Shown here piece after piece: positions 12,364-23,700 of a stretch of 64,000 nt of DNA; position 1 is the first letter of the stretch, and every line of letters begins with the position of its first letter. The stretch is from assembly GCA_963691655.1 (NCBI GenBank), contig OY829329.1:59595408-59659407 (forward strand), given 5' to 3'. The position numbers were made by a program, and so were the translations under genes. The notes under the pieces are model-generated. The model did no database searches. It saw only the letters and a list, made by a program, of their open reading frames with translations, and was not told the DNA's origin. The DNA is from Toxonevra muliebris. Its lineage: Eukaryota > Arthropoda > Insecta > Diptera > Pallopteridae.

Positions 12364-15300
12364 TTCTTTGGAATTTTTGTCTCTTTTTTTTTTAATTAAA
12401 TTCATTTGTATATCGTATTTTACATCGTTAGTTTCTTTATTTTTTTTTTATTTTTACTTTATAGCCGCATTAGCCTAAACATATTCAAATTGCCATTTGG
12501 AGTACATTTAAGTATTAGCGAAAATAAAAATGTATTGGTGTGAGTGTCAACAATTTACTTTTTTCCTTTTTTTGACATAACTTTAGTTATAAAAGAACCA
12601 AGCAAAACATTCAAACAAAATATTTGATTTTTTATTATTATTTTGCTTGTGTCGAACAACAAACAATTAATTTAAGTAATGAAATGATAAAAGATAAACA
12701 AAATTATTGTAAATTAAACACACATTTATTTTGTATTGAAAATTATAAATTACACAAAAAAGAAAAGATTAAATTAAAGTTTTTAAAAAAAAAACGAAGT
12801 CTTACTATTGAGGTAGTTTCGTTACTATTGCGCAGTTCTGTTGTTTTTGTTTTTTTGTCTTTTTGTTTTATATTTTTATTTTATTTTCGTTTCGTTTCTA
12901 ATTGTATTTATTTTATTATGTAATATTATTGAGAGTGTTTCAAAATTGCTTTTTTTCTATGCTTATTTCGTTTCAGTTTTGTAGTTTCTTATTGAACAAA
13001 AAAAAAAAAAAGGAAAAAAAAGAAAAAAAAAAAAACAGTAAATTATATATGTATGTAGTAAGTATGTAGTAGTAGTAATAATTATAACATAGCATATGTA
13101 GTATCTAAAATTAATTCATTCATTTCATCTGAGGTATATGAGTTCCTGTGGTGTTTTCTATTAAATGTTTAAATTTAATTTAACTTATTTCTAAAAAAAA
13201 AAAAAAAAAAAAACTAATAATAAAATAATATAACTATAATTAAAAACAATTTTTTAATTTTAATCGTAATAATAATAGTGCAAATAAGAATACAATGCAG
13301 TTTTTCGTTTTCTCCCCAGTATTGAGTTTAGTTGCAACTAACCTGCAACAATTTCAGCAATGCAAATATCGTACCTTATAAAATAAATGTAATTCAGACT
13401 CCTTAGAACGATATCATTGCCAAATTGCTGCAGCTGTTGCAATCAATGTTATTTGTATTGAAAATAGGTAGTGGTATATTGTTTGAAAAGTGTAAATGAA
13501 GTTAATGGAGAAATTTGAAGAAAATATTGTTTCATAATGCGACAATTAGTCAGCAATTTTATAAGCTCTTACTATCTTCCGCTCAAAGCTTTCAAGTTTT
13601 CTACTTGAGAGCATTAGAATCCAATTAGTGAAGAACTTTAAAAGCTCCAAATTGTTGCTCTTGAGAGAATATAATTTGGAACAATGGAAATTCATTACCT
13701 TCAACTTTTTGCAAACACACGACCAAGTGTCGGATTTTCTTGTCGGTTTTTATACGCTTTCAATTTGGTAAAGTGCGGTACTCGGTCGGTGAATCCGCCT
13801 TCATAATGCGTATTTCTCAATTTAGATCACATTGTGAAAGAACTTGAATATGGGCTATAAAATTAATAAAAAAAAAAGGGATAACGATACTAAAACTGCA
13901 TTAACAATTAATTAAGCAAACAAAACTTTAAAATCAATAAAATAAATGAAAAAAAGAAAAACAAAAATATGTTCTTTCTCAAATAAATACATAACATATT
14001 GTGTTGTTGTTACTTGGTGATTCAATTAAAAATTGTTGATTAACTATTTTTTAGATGTGTGTGGCACAAAAAAGATTAAAACAAAAATAAAATAAACTAT
14101 CCGGGCACAAATCAATTCGAGTTTTAAAATGTGTATGTTAAGATGAGGACGACAATTGAAATTTGAAAACAAAATTTAATTGCTTTTTTAAATTATTACA
14201 TAGATTTACTATTTGCATTACTGTTATTAAAAATTAACACAAATGTATGTATGTATGTATAACACATATAAATACGTAAATGTTTTTTTTTTTTTATCGT
14301 TTAAAAAATAATAATTATATAATAATAATAAAATAATGTGCATATATTAGGCGTTGAATGCGCATATGCTTGTTTAATGTTTAGCTCAAGGAAACTTTGA
14401 AAGATTGCTCTCTTCCTATACAGTATTCACGCCTAAAAATATGCTACTTGATCACAGAATATAAACTTGGGGTTATAGATGATAAAATTATGAATATTTA
14501 AGCATTTATAGAAATAATAAATTGAGCTTTAACATTTTTTTTTCATATGTATTTCATGGTTATTTCTTTTTGCTTGTTTCTTGTTGCTATTGCCCTTTTT
14601 GTTGTAGATAAATGTGTTGCGCTAATTTTCAATACTATTTTAGTTACTATTTTTTTTTGTATTTTTATATATCACCCTGTATTTAATTATTTAGTTAGAC
14701 TATTTTATGTATTTATTTATTTGTAGGTATTTAATGACAGATACTCTTTAATTTATAATGACATTTCAAAAAAGTTGAGCTTATACGCTCACACACTCAG
14801 AGAGAGAGAGAGAGAGAGAAAGAAAATCTTACGGTACAAATAGTGCTCAATAGTTTTTATTTACTGCAAACACACTCTCTCTAACGCTCTCTTGAAAATT
14901 AATTGAATATGTCTTTCGGTCTTTTGAAACGCACTTTACGTGTGCGACTGTGTGCACGTTGCGGTTGCATTTCAGTTTAATTTTTTGCGTTGTTTTTTTT
15001 TTTTTTTTTGTTGCAAAATGAAATTTAAATTTAACAATTTTACTAGGTTTTGTTTTTAATTCTCTTTCTTTTTTGGAAAAGAAAATAGAAAAAAAAAATA
15101 AATAAATTTATTGTATTCGGCTATTTGGATTTTGTTTTTGTAGTTTTTTTGTTGTTTTTAATTCTTTTTTTTTTTTGTAGAAGGCTTTTCACGGTTCACA
15201 GAAACATAAACGTTTGTGAGCTCTTATATATATATAAAATATTATTATTACTATAAAGGTTAGTTATTAATTATAAATGTACTTTGTTTTTAATAATTAT

Positions 15301-15975
15301 AATAATAATATAATAGTTAATAATAATAATATTTAGTTTTAAAGATTTATTTATCTTAGAAAATAGCTCAATTTACAAATAAGCATTTTATTGCTTCATA
15401 TTAAATTATTATTTTTGTTTTTTAATTCTTTACTGATTTAAGATTTTATTAGCCTTCCAAATAAACAAAACAAAGTCAACTTTTGAATTTAAGAGTCGAC
15501 TTTTTCTTCATTTCTGATTATTTGTAAGGCTAATATCTTTATTAGAATTTACAGCAGGTTGTTTTAAGTTTTTTGTTTTATTCTGTTGTTTGTTTTGTTG
15601 AAATGTTTTCGTTTTTATTTCTGTTTATTGTTTTTATTATTTAGCCAAAAAATTTAATTTTGATTTTTGTTTTTAAGTCATGTGTGTTTTTAGTGGTTTC
15701 TGATTTCTGTTCATTTTAAAAACCTGAACTAGAAAAATGTTTTCCAAAGGTGTGCCTAAATAAAAATTTTGAATCTGAATTTTGATATTGTAGCATAAGT
15801 AGCTCCGCTGCTTTCAGAAATTGCATATGTCAGAGGAGAATAGCTTAAAAATATCTGAGCCTTTACAATTCGTTATTTTTGGATTAAAGATTCGTTTTAC
15901 GTTACAAACGACTATTTCCGCTAGAAGTAGATCTTGTGCGAGAGTTTAATTAAATGTAGGAAACAGACCTCAGTC
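12364..15975. other. AT-rich DNA, possible chinmo 3' UTR, no gene seen
   Basis: T-rich on the plus strand (A-rich in the chinmo sense). Holds the let-7-type sites, many TTTATT (AATAAA on the minus strand) with none distinguishable as the real polyadenylation signal, a GA run at 14799-14821 and an imperfect inverted repeat near 13340-13440. No coding signal. Confidence 0.45.
12809..12816 (-). promoter_or_regulatory. Candidate let-7 site (8-mer) in putative chinmo 3' UTR
   Basis: The plus strand reads TGAGGTAG, identical to let-7 bases 1-8, so the minus-strand transcript would carry CTACCTCA, a perfect 8-mer site. A 7-mer-A1 site follows at 13130-13136 (TGAGGTA) and a 6-mer at 5281-5286. let-7 repression of chinmo through its 3' UTR is established in Drosophila. 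The site lies 7.7 kb from the first stop, so it counts only if the 3' UTR is that long. Confidence 0.4.
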
Positions 15976-16450
15976 GTATTGAAAAGCATTTATGTGAGGA
16001 TGTCAAGGGTTATAAAGTTTTTTTGTTCTTTGCTCTCATTTTCAACTTATCTAAATGATGCTTTCTTGCGCAAGACTTGCAGATATTCCAATATGTCGCA
16101 TTGAAACTCATACACCTATGAAAACGTCCAAGACTATTAAACTTTTGAATGTTTTTTGCCCTCATGTATGACGACGTAACTATTAATCTCTGATGCAAGA
16201 CAGGTAAATGCTCTATAGGTTTGTGGTATTGAAAAGTACATGTGTACATATGTCAAAGTCAAGGACTAACACACTTTGGTTTATTTTTTGCACTAATTTT
16301 TAATCAAGCATGCAAATACTCGCTGGATGGTTACACCAGTGTTATATATGTGGAAGTGAAAGACTATCAAACTTTTGTGATTATACCAGTTTTATGCATT
16401 AAAGTGCACGTATATGAAATCCAAGTACTATGAAACTTTTTTGTGTGTTC
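15976..16450. repeat. Degenerate tandem repeat, about five units of 120-130 bp
   Basis: The pattern TTGAAA..CAT..ATG..GTC..GAC/TAT..AAACTTTTG recurs beginning near 15977, 16099, 16227, 16340 and 16397. The two reading frames of about 60-80 codons across it are by-products of the repeat. Confidence 0.55.
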
Positions 16451-19400
16451 ATTGTGCTAATTTTCTGCATTTTTAAATGCTATATCCTCTCATTCTGCCT
16501 TTCTCTAATGTTAGTATCGAAAAGATTCGTATTGGAAATCTATGAGTGAAAATAATTTAGTACAAGTCTCCATTTCCATTAACCTTCACCTGTTTCTTGT
16601 AAATAACCGGACAAATTTGAATAGCTAACTACCTGACATATGCACTCGCTATGAAGTAAGCTACAATTCATATATTTGAAAATATTTCATTTTATGTGTA
16701 GGTATATAAATTTCATGTGTAATTTGTAGCTGTAAAAAAAAAAGTATAACAAAAAAGTTTCATAGAACGTTTTTGAATGGTTGTCGCGCGTTTTCCTTTA
16801 TTTATATTTACTTAATACACTTAACTTGTGTAATCTTTTAAGTTTTTTTTTTTTATTTGTTTCCTTTCAATAACTATTTTGTAGTATTTCTGTATTGTTT
16901 CGGTTGATTTTCATATAATATTACATACATGTGTGTGAGTGTGCTGTATACTATATAAAAAATTTAACTACATATTTTTTTTTTTAAGATTTCTTATTTT
17001 GTTTTCATTTTATAGGCACCCAATTTATCAATTAATAAAATTAAAACTGAAAAATAATAGTACATAATAACAAAATCGAGGAGTAAATGAAAAGAGAAAG
17101 TTAATAGCTGTATGTATTGCGTTGAATTTTGTATACCAAAAATGTCGAAAAACAAAAATCTTTTCTTTTTTTAATTTTGCATGTCGAAAGTTTTCAAAAA
17201 TTAAATGAAAAATTGTTGTAAGTTGCAAATATAATTTTTTTTTTCTTTTTTTTTTTTAAGAATATTTACAAATATTTTTGCAACATACAACGAAAACAGT
17301 TTAAAAGTTATTAAATTTAAATATTTTTGTATTAATTTTCATTTTCATTTTATTAAATATTGCAGGTACTTGTGGTTTTACTATGGGCCCAGGGTCACAC
17401 TCCATGAGTGCATATGATTATGCTTGGAAGTCCATGGCATACACATCATTTATCATTAGGGTGAGACGCTGGGCTTAGTTTATTTACTGTATTCAGTTTG
17501 TTTGTTTTTTGTTTTTTTTTTTGTGGTATTATTATTATACACTATTGTTGCATGTAGTAATTGGTTTTATTTCTTGTTTTCATATTCATATTTTTCTACT
17601 TTTTTCTTTTTATTATAATGACACTTGTGGCATAGGGTAAAAGAAAAGGAAAACAATTAAAGAAACGTAAATTACAACAAAAACCAGCATGCAAATGGAT
17701 GTGTTTTTTTTTCTTTTCTTTTGCCTTTTTAAAATATAACATATTCATAGTAACACATACCTAAGTATTGTTGAATATAATTTTGTCGTAGTCCAATAGG
17801 TTATACTATGGTAAGTAAGTAAAACCTAAATGTTATCACATGGACAATAAATGCCAGAAATTTAACTGAATTCAAATATAATTGAAACAAAGAGCACACA
17901 AATTACTTTATACAGCAAAGGTGTGCGAAGAACTAACTCTGTTTTGTCAAATAGAAGAAATGAGAGAAACCATAACGGTATTATATATTACAAAGAGCTC
18001 ATGAGCCAGAGAGTGAGAGAGAGAGAACTTCGTAGCACTTTCTCTCCTAAAAAGAGATTTTATTAAACCCACACTTATGTATGGCTGAACATAGTCTCTT
18101 TGAATACGCACGCGTAACGCACTGATGCATTTTCGCATTATTGAAATACCTTAAGATTTGCTACTGTATATTCTTCAGCTTGGCAAATTACTCTCCTAAC
18201 AAAACCTTTCTTCTATTAAAATATTTGCAGAATTTCTCATGAGCATTCATGCATTTCACCAAAGCTGTTGTTTGGTTTTTCTAAAACTATTATTTTCTTA
18301 CTACTGTGAATCTGTGATTCTATTAGTCTATTGCTTTCTTTTGATTATTTATTAAAAAATAAAATTAAAAGTTTATTGTTTATAGTTTAATTATTTCAGT
18401 TTGAAATATTTCAATATTTAAATAAGGTACTATTTGTTGCTTTGTATTGAACTATTGTTGTTTTTATGTATGTAGTTTAATGTTTGTAATTAAAACAAAA
18501 AATTAAGGTTTTTTGTTTCTTCACCAATCAAAAACGTTCAAACTTTAAGGTTAACTATTTGTTTGCTTATTTTGTTTGTTCATTTTGTAATTCTTTTGAA
18601 TAACGACGCGATTTCAACTGTTAGATCATTCTTATTAATTTTTTGTATTGCTTTTCATATATAAAAATTCTATAAAATATTAATTCTTAGGCTTTTCAAA
18701 CCATACAAATAAAAATCCTTGCCTTAGAGCAAAAGAATTTGCGCTTTTGTATTTTTGTTTGTTTTTGTTTAATAATTAGCACCCTGAAAACAAATTTCAG
18801 TCGGATTTGTTAAGAATTAAATTGATTATTATCATTTTTTTTTTTTAATAATAGATAATAATTTTTTTTATTTTTTTTTTTTTAACAGTGAAAACAAAGA
18901 CCTGTACAAATTTATAAAATGTTATTTTTTTTATACATATATAAAACAGAAAACGAAATTTAATAAAAATCTTTTAACACAAAAACAAAAAAATCCAATA
19001 AATAATAATTCATGCACGATTCACGTGTGTTTTAGGTGTACATTTTCAAGTGTACAGTGTAAAAATGTTGCAGTTTTGTAATGTTTTTGTAATTGTTGCT
19101 ATTGCAAGACAAACTAAAGAAATAAACGATTCTTTTAGGCTTTTTTCTTTTAAGTTTCAGTATGTGTGGTGTGTGTGTGTGGTTCGCTTTCATAATTTCA
19201 GAAAGCGAGCCGCGCTTCTTTGCTTTTTCTTTTCTAATTTTCTTTCTTTTCTTTGTTTCTTTTTTTTTCTTTCAATGGTAACAAAATTTTAGTTTTTTGT
19301 TTGGTTTTCTCTTCTTTCATTTTTTTAAATATAAATCATTAAATTTAGTTAGTGTATATATAATAAAAATCTTTTACAATATACATTTACATCCGAGCAA

Positions 19401-19577
19401 CAACAGTTGCAACAGTAGTTATAATATTCTTATGATTTTCTCAAATGTTTCTCAAATGGCAAGGTTTAATTTTCAATATTTTAAATCCTACCTTTTCATT
19501 TTTTTTTTTTTTAAGTTGAATGAGAAAATTAATTAAAGAGTGCGCGTAAACGAAATTTTTCAATGCTTCAGAAGCAT
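16451..19577. other. chinmo: Region immediately downstream of the candidate TAA; likely chinmo 3' UTR
   Basis: AT-rich, no conserved coding block. Contains a GA-rich island near 18000-18060 and many AATAAA on the minus strand. If the first TAG is used, the 3' UTR would begin at 20511; if readthrough occurs, at 19577. Confidence 0.45.
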
Positions 19578-20511
19578 TTATTGTGTTGATGTTGTGGTAG
19601 TTGGTGATGATGGTGTTTGTGTTGGTGGTGGAAGTGTTGTTGTACATGATTTATTCACTGAAGTATTCACTTTAGCATCATCACCTTTAGCATCATCGTT
19701 GGCATCAACGGTGGTATCAGCATTAATAGCAACGTTATTATTATTAACATTTGTAGAAGTAGTAGCAGCTTCATCATCAGTTTCCATCTTTTGTACCGGT
19801 GGGTTTATAGTTTCAGTTATTGTTGTTGTTGTTGTAGTCACTGACATTTCAGTGACTGTATCAGCATCAGTATTGGCAGCAGGAACTGTGCTGGTTATTG
19901 TTGTAGAGGGAATATCAGCCTCCGGAACATTAGCAACAGATTCGGAAGGTTCAAGCTTAGCCGCCTTATCAACAACAGTAACAGATTCTCCACCTTGCTG
20001 TGATGTTGTTGTTGTAGAAGGTGGAGACATTTCACCATCATTGGCGGTTATGGTAGTGNNNNNNNNNNNNNNNNNNNNNNNNNNNNNNNNNNNNNNNNNN
20101 NNNNNNNNNNNNNNNNNNNNNNNNNNNNNNNNNNNNNNNNNNNNNNNNNNNNNNNNNNNNNNNNNNNNNNNNNNNNNNNNNNNNNNNNNNNNNNNNNNNN
20201 NNNNNNNNNNNNNNNNNNNNNNNNNNNNNNNNNNNNNNNNNNNNNNNNNNNNNNNNNNGTTGCTGCTGTTTAAGTTTCTTCTTCTCCGTTGCTATAATTG
20301 CTGCTGCTGCTACTAATGCTGCTGCTTCCATTGATGTGCTTGCCACCGCTTCATCCTCCATGGCGTGGCCGGTGTCGGTTGTTGTGGCTGCTGCATCACG
20401 TCGTTGCATACATTTTTCTAATGCCATTTTTAATGATTTTCGTTTACGTTGTTTTGCTGCCGCTTTCTGCGCACTCATAACTACTGCTGCCGCTGCTGTT
20501 GCGGCCGCATC
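19578..20511 (-). CDS. chinmo: Candidate stop-readthrough extension of chinmo, interrupted by assembly gap
   Basis: Directly after the TAG at 20512 the zinc-finger frame continues for 84 sense codons to the gap. It encodes Ala-rich sequence with a basic, NLS-like patch (KQRKRKSLKMALEKC) and ends KKLKQQQ. Left of the gap another frame is open for 159 codons up to a TAA at 19580-19578. It is Thr/Ser/Pro-rich with acidic and Asn repeats and reads straight out of the gap edge. With 200 Ns the two frames differ; they would join if the real gap length is 1 modulo 3. This could be a readthrough product, the tail of an alternative splice form, or low-complexity sequence that is open by chance. An initiator ATG after the stop (20478) also exists. 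Function unknown. Confidence 0.5.
20059..20258. other. Assembly gap of 200 N
   Basis: Exactly 200 consecutive N bases lie in the candidate chinmo extension. The round length suggests a placeholder or scaffold gap. Flanking bases are trinucleotide-rich (Gln/Ala/Thr codons on the minus strand), which probably caused the assembly break. The true length and frame are unknown. Confidence 0.98.
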
Positions 20512-20768
20512 CTATTGTGAATGATTCGCGGCCGCCGCTGCAGCGGCAGCTACTGCAGCAGCAGGCGCTATCTGACTGGAAGCACCAATACCAATCTCTT
20601 GCTTATGTTCTCGTGCAATATGTCGGCGTACAGTGTTGTTGCGCGTGAAGGTACGCGAACAGAATGGACAGGGTACGCGTATGCCTTGATGACGTTGACG
20701 TATGTGGGCGCGCAGATTTGTCTCGTAGCCATACAAACGATCACAGTACAGGCACTTGAGTTTTTTAC
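20512..20768 (-). CDS. chinmo: chinmo coding exon 6 (two C2H2 fingers and first stop)
   Basis: The acceptor TTCTAG (20774-20769) precedes GTAAAAAACTCAAGTGC, which completes Gly485. Finger 1 uses C490, C493, H506 and H511; finger 2 uses C518, C521, H534 and H539. All eight zinc ligands are present. A KQEIG motif and an Ala-rich tail follow, ending ANHSQ and a TAG at 20514-20512. The frame stays open after this stop, treated separately. Confidence 0.93.
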
Positions 20769-23700
20769 CTAGAAGAAGAAAGAAAGTGAAAAAGGAAAGT
20801 TTGTATGATTATTTTGCATAAAATAATATTCAGAGCTCAGGCATTGCAAATATGAATATCGTCGTATGAGAATTGATCTGGGATATGTGTGTGCGTATTC
20901 GTATACTTATTCCCCAAATCAATTCTCAGGAGATATTACACTCAGTTATACTAGTGGCTACTTTATACTTCAGAAATTCAAAAATGTTTCATGGTAAGAC
21001 TTTGAGGAGAGCACCTATAGTGAAATTCGGTATGCTCTTGGTTTGAATTTTGCATTTTGGCCTGAATTTCATCTACTTTTAGTCTGATTTTTGGTTTGGT
21101 CTGAGATTCCGTCTGCAATTAGTCTAAATTTTTATCTACTCTTAGTCTGATTTTGGATCTGATGTTTGACCTGATTTTTGGTGTAAATTTGTTACAAATT
21201 TTTTCTGTTTGGTTTGAGTTTTTGTTGTCTGAATTTGGTTTTCTTCTCGTTCGGTTTTTGCTTTGATCTTTCGTTGAGTTTAGGTTCGAATTTGGTCTAA
21301 ATAACACTTACCGTCCGCCGTATTGACCATGCCGCTATTTTTATTATTCAATTTTGTTGCATTCCAAACGTTCAACATATCCGCTGGCGCTATTGATGCG
21401 GCCAAGCCGCCTGGCATTCCACCCTCGGCGTTTTTCAGATTCTCTAATAACGTTGTGGGTGTTGTGGGCGATGTATTTGAGGTGGGGTGTTGGTGATGTG
21501 TAGGCGGCGGTGAGTAATTGGAGTTTTCCAGTTTTACTCGCAGATCTTCAGCGCCATTCTAAGAGGTAGAGATGAATCAATATAACATATATGAGAATTT
21601 AGTTAATAATATCAACAGAAATTGAAAACGTTTAATTAAAAAAGTTGAACAGATTTTAGTTTATTTAATGTGTATAGTTACTTTGATAGCTGAGAGATAA
21701 TACTTGTATCTTATATTGTAATCATTACAAAAATTTTTTACTGTTCCAGCACTCACATCAATCGATTCATCATTATCGTCGCGTTCATCGTCGTTAGCCT
21801 CGTTTGTGCTGCCATTATTGCGTTCCGTTTTCACCGTTCGATCTAAGCTGCCCGCTAAACTGCTCGGCGCATTTCCATTGCCGGCTGTGGTGCTGGGGCT
21901 GTGATTCTCATAACGGCTGTAAATGTGAAAAAAAACACAAAAATTCATTATAATTCATCTTACACTCTCATCATCCCATAACAAGCACACACCCTCCTAA
22001 CCTTTGCGGTGACGCACGCTCCGATTGCATTGTATCCGCCTCGGTGGGCGCCGTCGACGATGCACTCGAGGACGGCCGATGATAGGGCGGTTTACTGATC
22101 GGACTCGCACAATCTGATGAGTTTTTCGATCCGTCACGCAGTACACTACCGCGTGTTTCCTGTTCGGCATATGGGCTACGGAGGACACGCTTACGCAGCG
22201 GTTCAAATGACATCGGTCGATAGATCGGCGGCACTGCATACGGTGAGATAGCTCCCAGCGTTGAACTGCTCGGATGCATTAGTGAATCGCATTCTTGCTT
22301 TAGACTACCAGTGGAGCCTCCCAGATGATGTGCGACGCCAGCGCCGCTACCCATGCTACCGGAATGTGCATTACCACTACCGCCACCACCCAGACTACCG
22401 CCTGGGCCGCTTATAATATTACCGCCACCACTGGAGCCACCACCTCGATCGGTACCAATTATACCACCGATACTACTGTTGGTACCACTTCCACCAACAT
22501 TGCCAGCACTACTGCCACTGTTGCCGCTACCGCCAATGCCACCCATGCCAACATTACCACCACCGCTACCAATTATGCTACCACTGTTACCGCCGCTTAA
22601 ACTATTACGTATACTACGACGGCCAGTGGGTGAATCAAGCGGTGATGATTCAATGTGTTGTTGCGCTTGCTGTGCAGCCAAACGACCTGTTTCTGTTGAG
22701 AGTCCTTTCACCTGAAATCCGAATCGGAATATTTAGATACATTATTTTTATAAGTTAATTTTATTCAACGAACCTGCAAATTCTCTGCAGATTTTAGAAA
22801 ACTATTTAGAGCCTCTTGTGACACATGCACCTCGCCTTTGTACATGAATTCCAGCAATGCTGCCATATTGTCGGACGATGTTGCCTCCAGTATGACCACA
22901 CATTGTCCATTTGTTGGTGTTGTCTCGAATAGATCAGCAAATTTCTTCGAACATGCAGCCAGTATAAGTTTGTGTGCTTTGAATACTGTGCCTGCAAGTA
23001 GACAATAACAGAAAAAATATTAGATGCATATTTTTAGGATGTCGAAAATTAAACTATATCTATATGTTAAATATAAATCTAATAAACATTCAAAGTTATT
23101 AGGGAAGTTTCAAGGACCAATGATTGTGAGGATGAAGAAAGCTTAATTTTAACTCAAGTCGTGATGTACAGTGGCTTTTACAAATCAATAACTTAAATTG
23201 AAGTTATTAAAAGCATATATTAAAAATGTAGGAAATTGTAAATGTTTTGTAAAATTCTAATTTTCAAAAACATTTCATCAGAATTTTTAATGGGCATAGA
23301 TTAATAAAGGATATGAGAATTTTAACCTTAATTCAAGTTTTATTGAAATGATTTTGGTATTTGCGGAAAGCGAAAACTTATATAAAACTTAATTAATCAG
23401 CTCTTGTCTACTTGATATTGCCTATGATTGTTTCAGATAGTATCCCGACAACTTTTCATTGCTCCAGCCTCTCTTATCAATTCTGCCAGCGTTACTACAG
23501 ATAAATTCATATTTTCAGGCATATCTCATAGTTTTTTAAACCTGCAAGTATTCTTTATATTCTTTGGATAAATATGAAGAAAATCAATCATAGTTTTGGG
23601 CTTTTAAATAAATAAATCATCAAATCAGAATTCAAAGCTCACTGCTACTGAGACTTTATAATAACTTACTAAAATAAATAAAATTATAATATCGCAAATA

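Larger units (their letters stand above)
20769..21311 (-). other. chinmo: chinmo intron 5 (543 nt) with hairpin and minisatellite
   Basis: Donor GTAAGT at 21311 and acceptor TTCTAG at 20769. It holds a degenerate minisatellite (21030-21300) and an imperfect hairpin (20855-20937), both listed separately. The other short introns are 62 nt (22712-22773), 85 nt (21917-22001) and 198 nt (21559-21756); nothing further is seen in them. Confidence 0.88.

Noticed and set aside
19540..20316. 258-codon plus-strand frame rich in Val, Ser and Thr
   Set aside because: It is the antisense of the Thr/Ser/Ala codon repeats in the candidate chinmo extension and spans the N gap.
21563..21569. GAGGTAG, a let-7-type word
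   Set aside because: It lies in the polypyrimidine tract of the exon 5 acceptor and is spliced out.
22325..22715. Plus-strand frames rich in Pro/Leu and Thr/Ala
   Set aside because: Antisense of the Gly/Ser-coding part of chinmo exon 3; the minus strand has conserved residues and splice sites.
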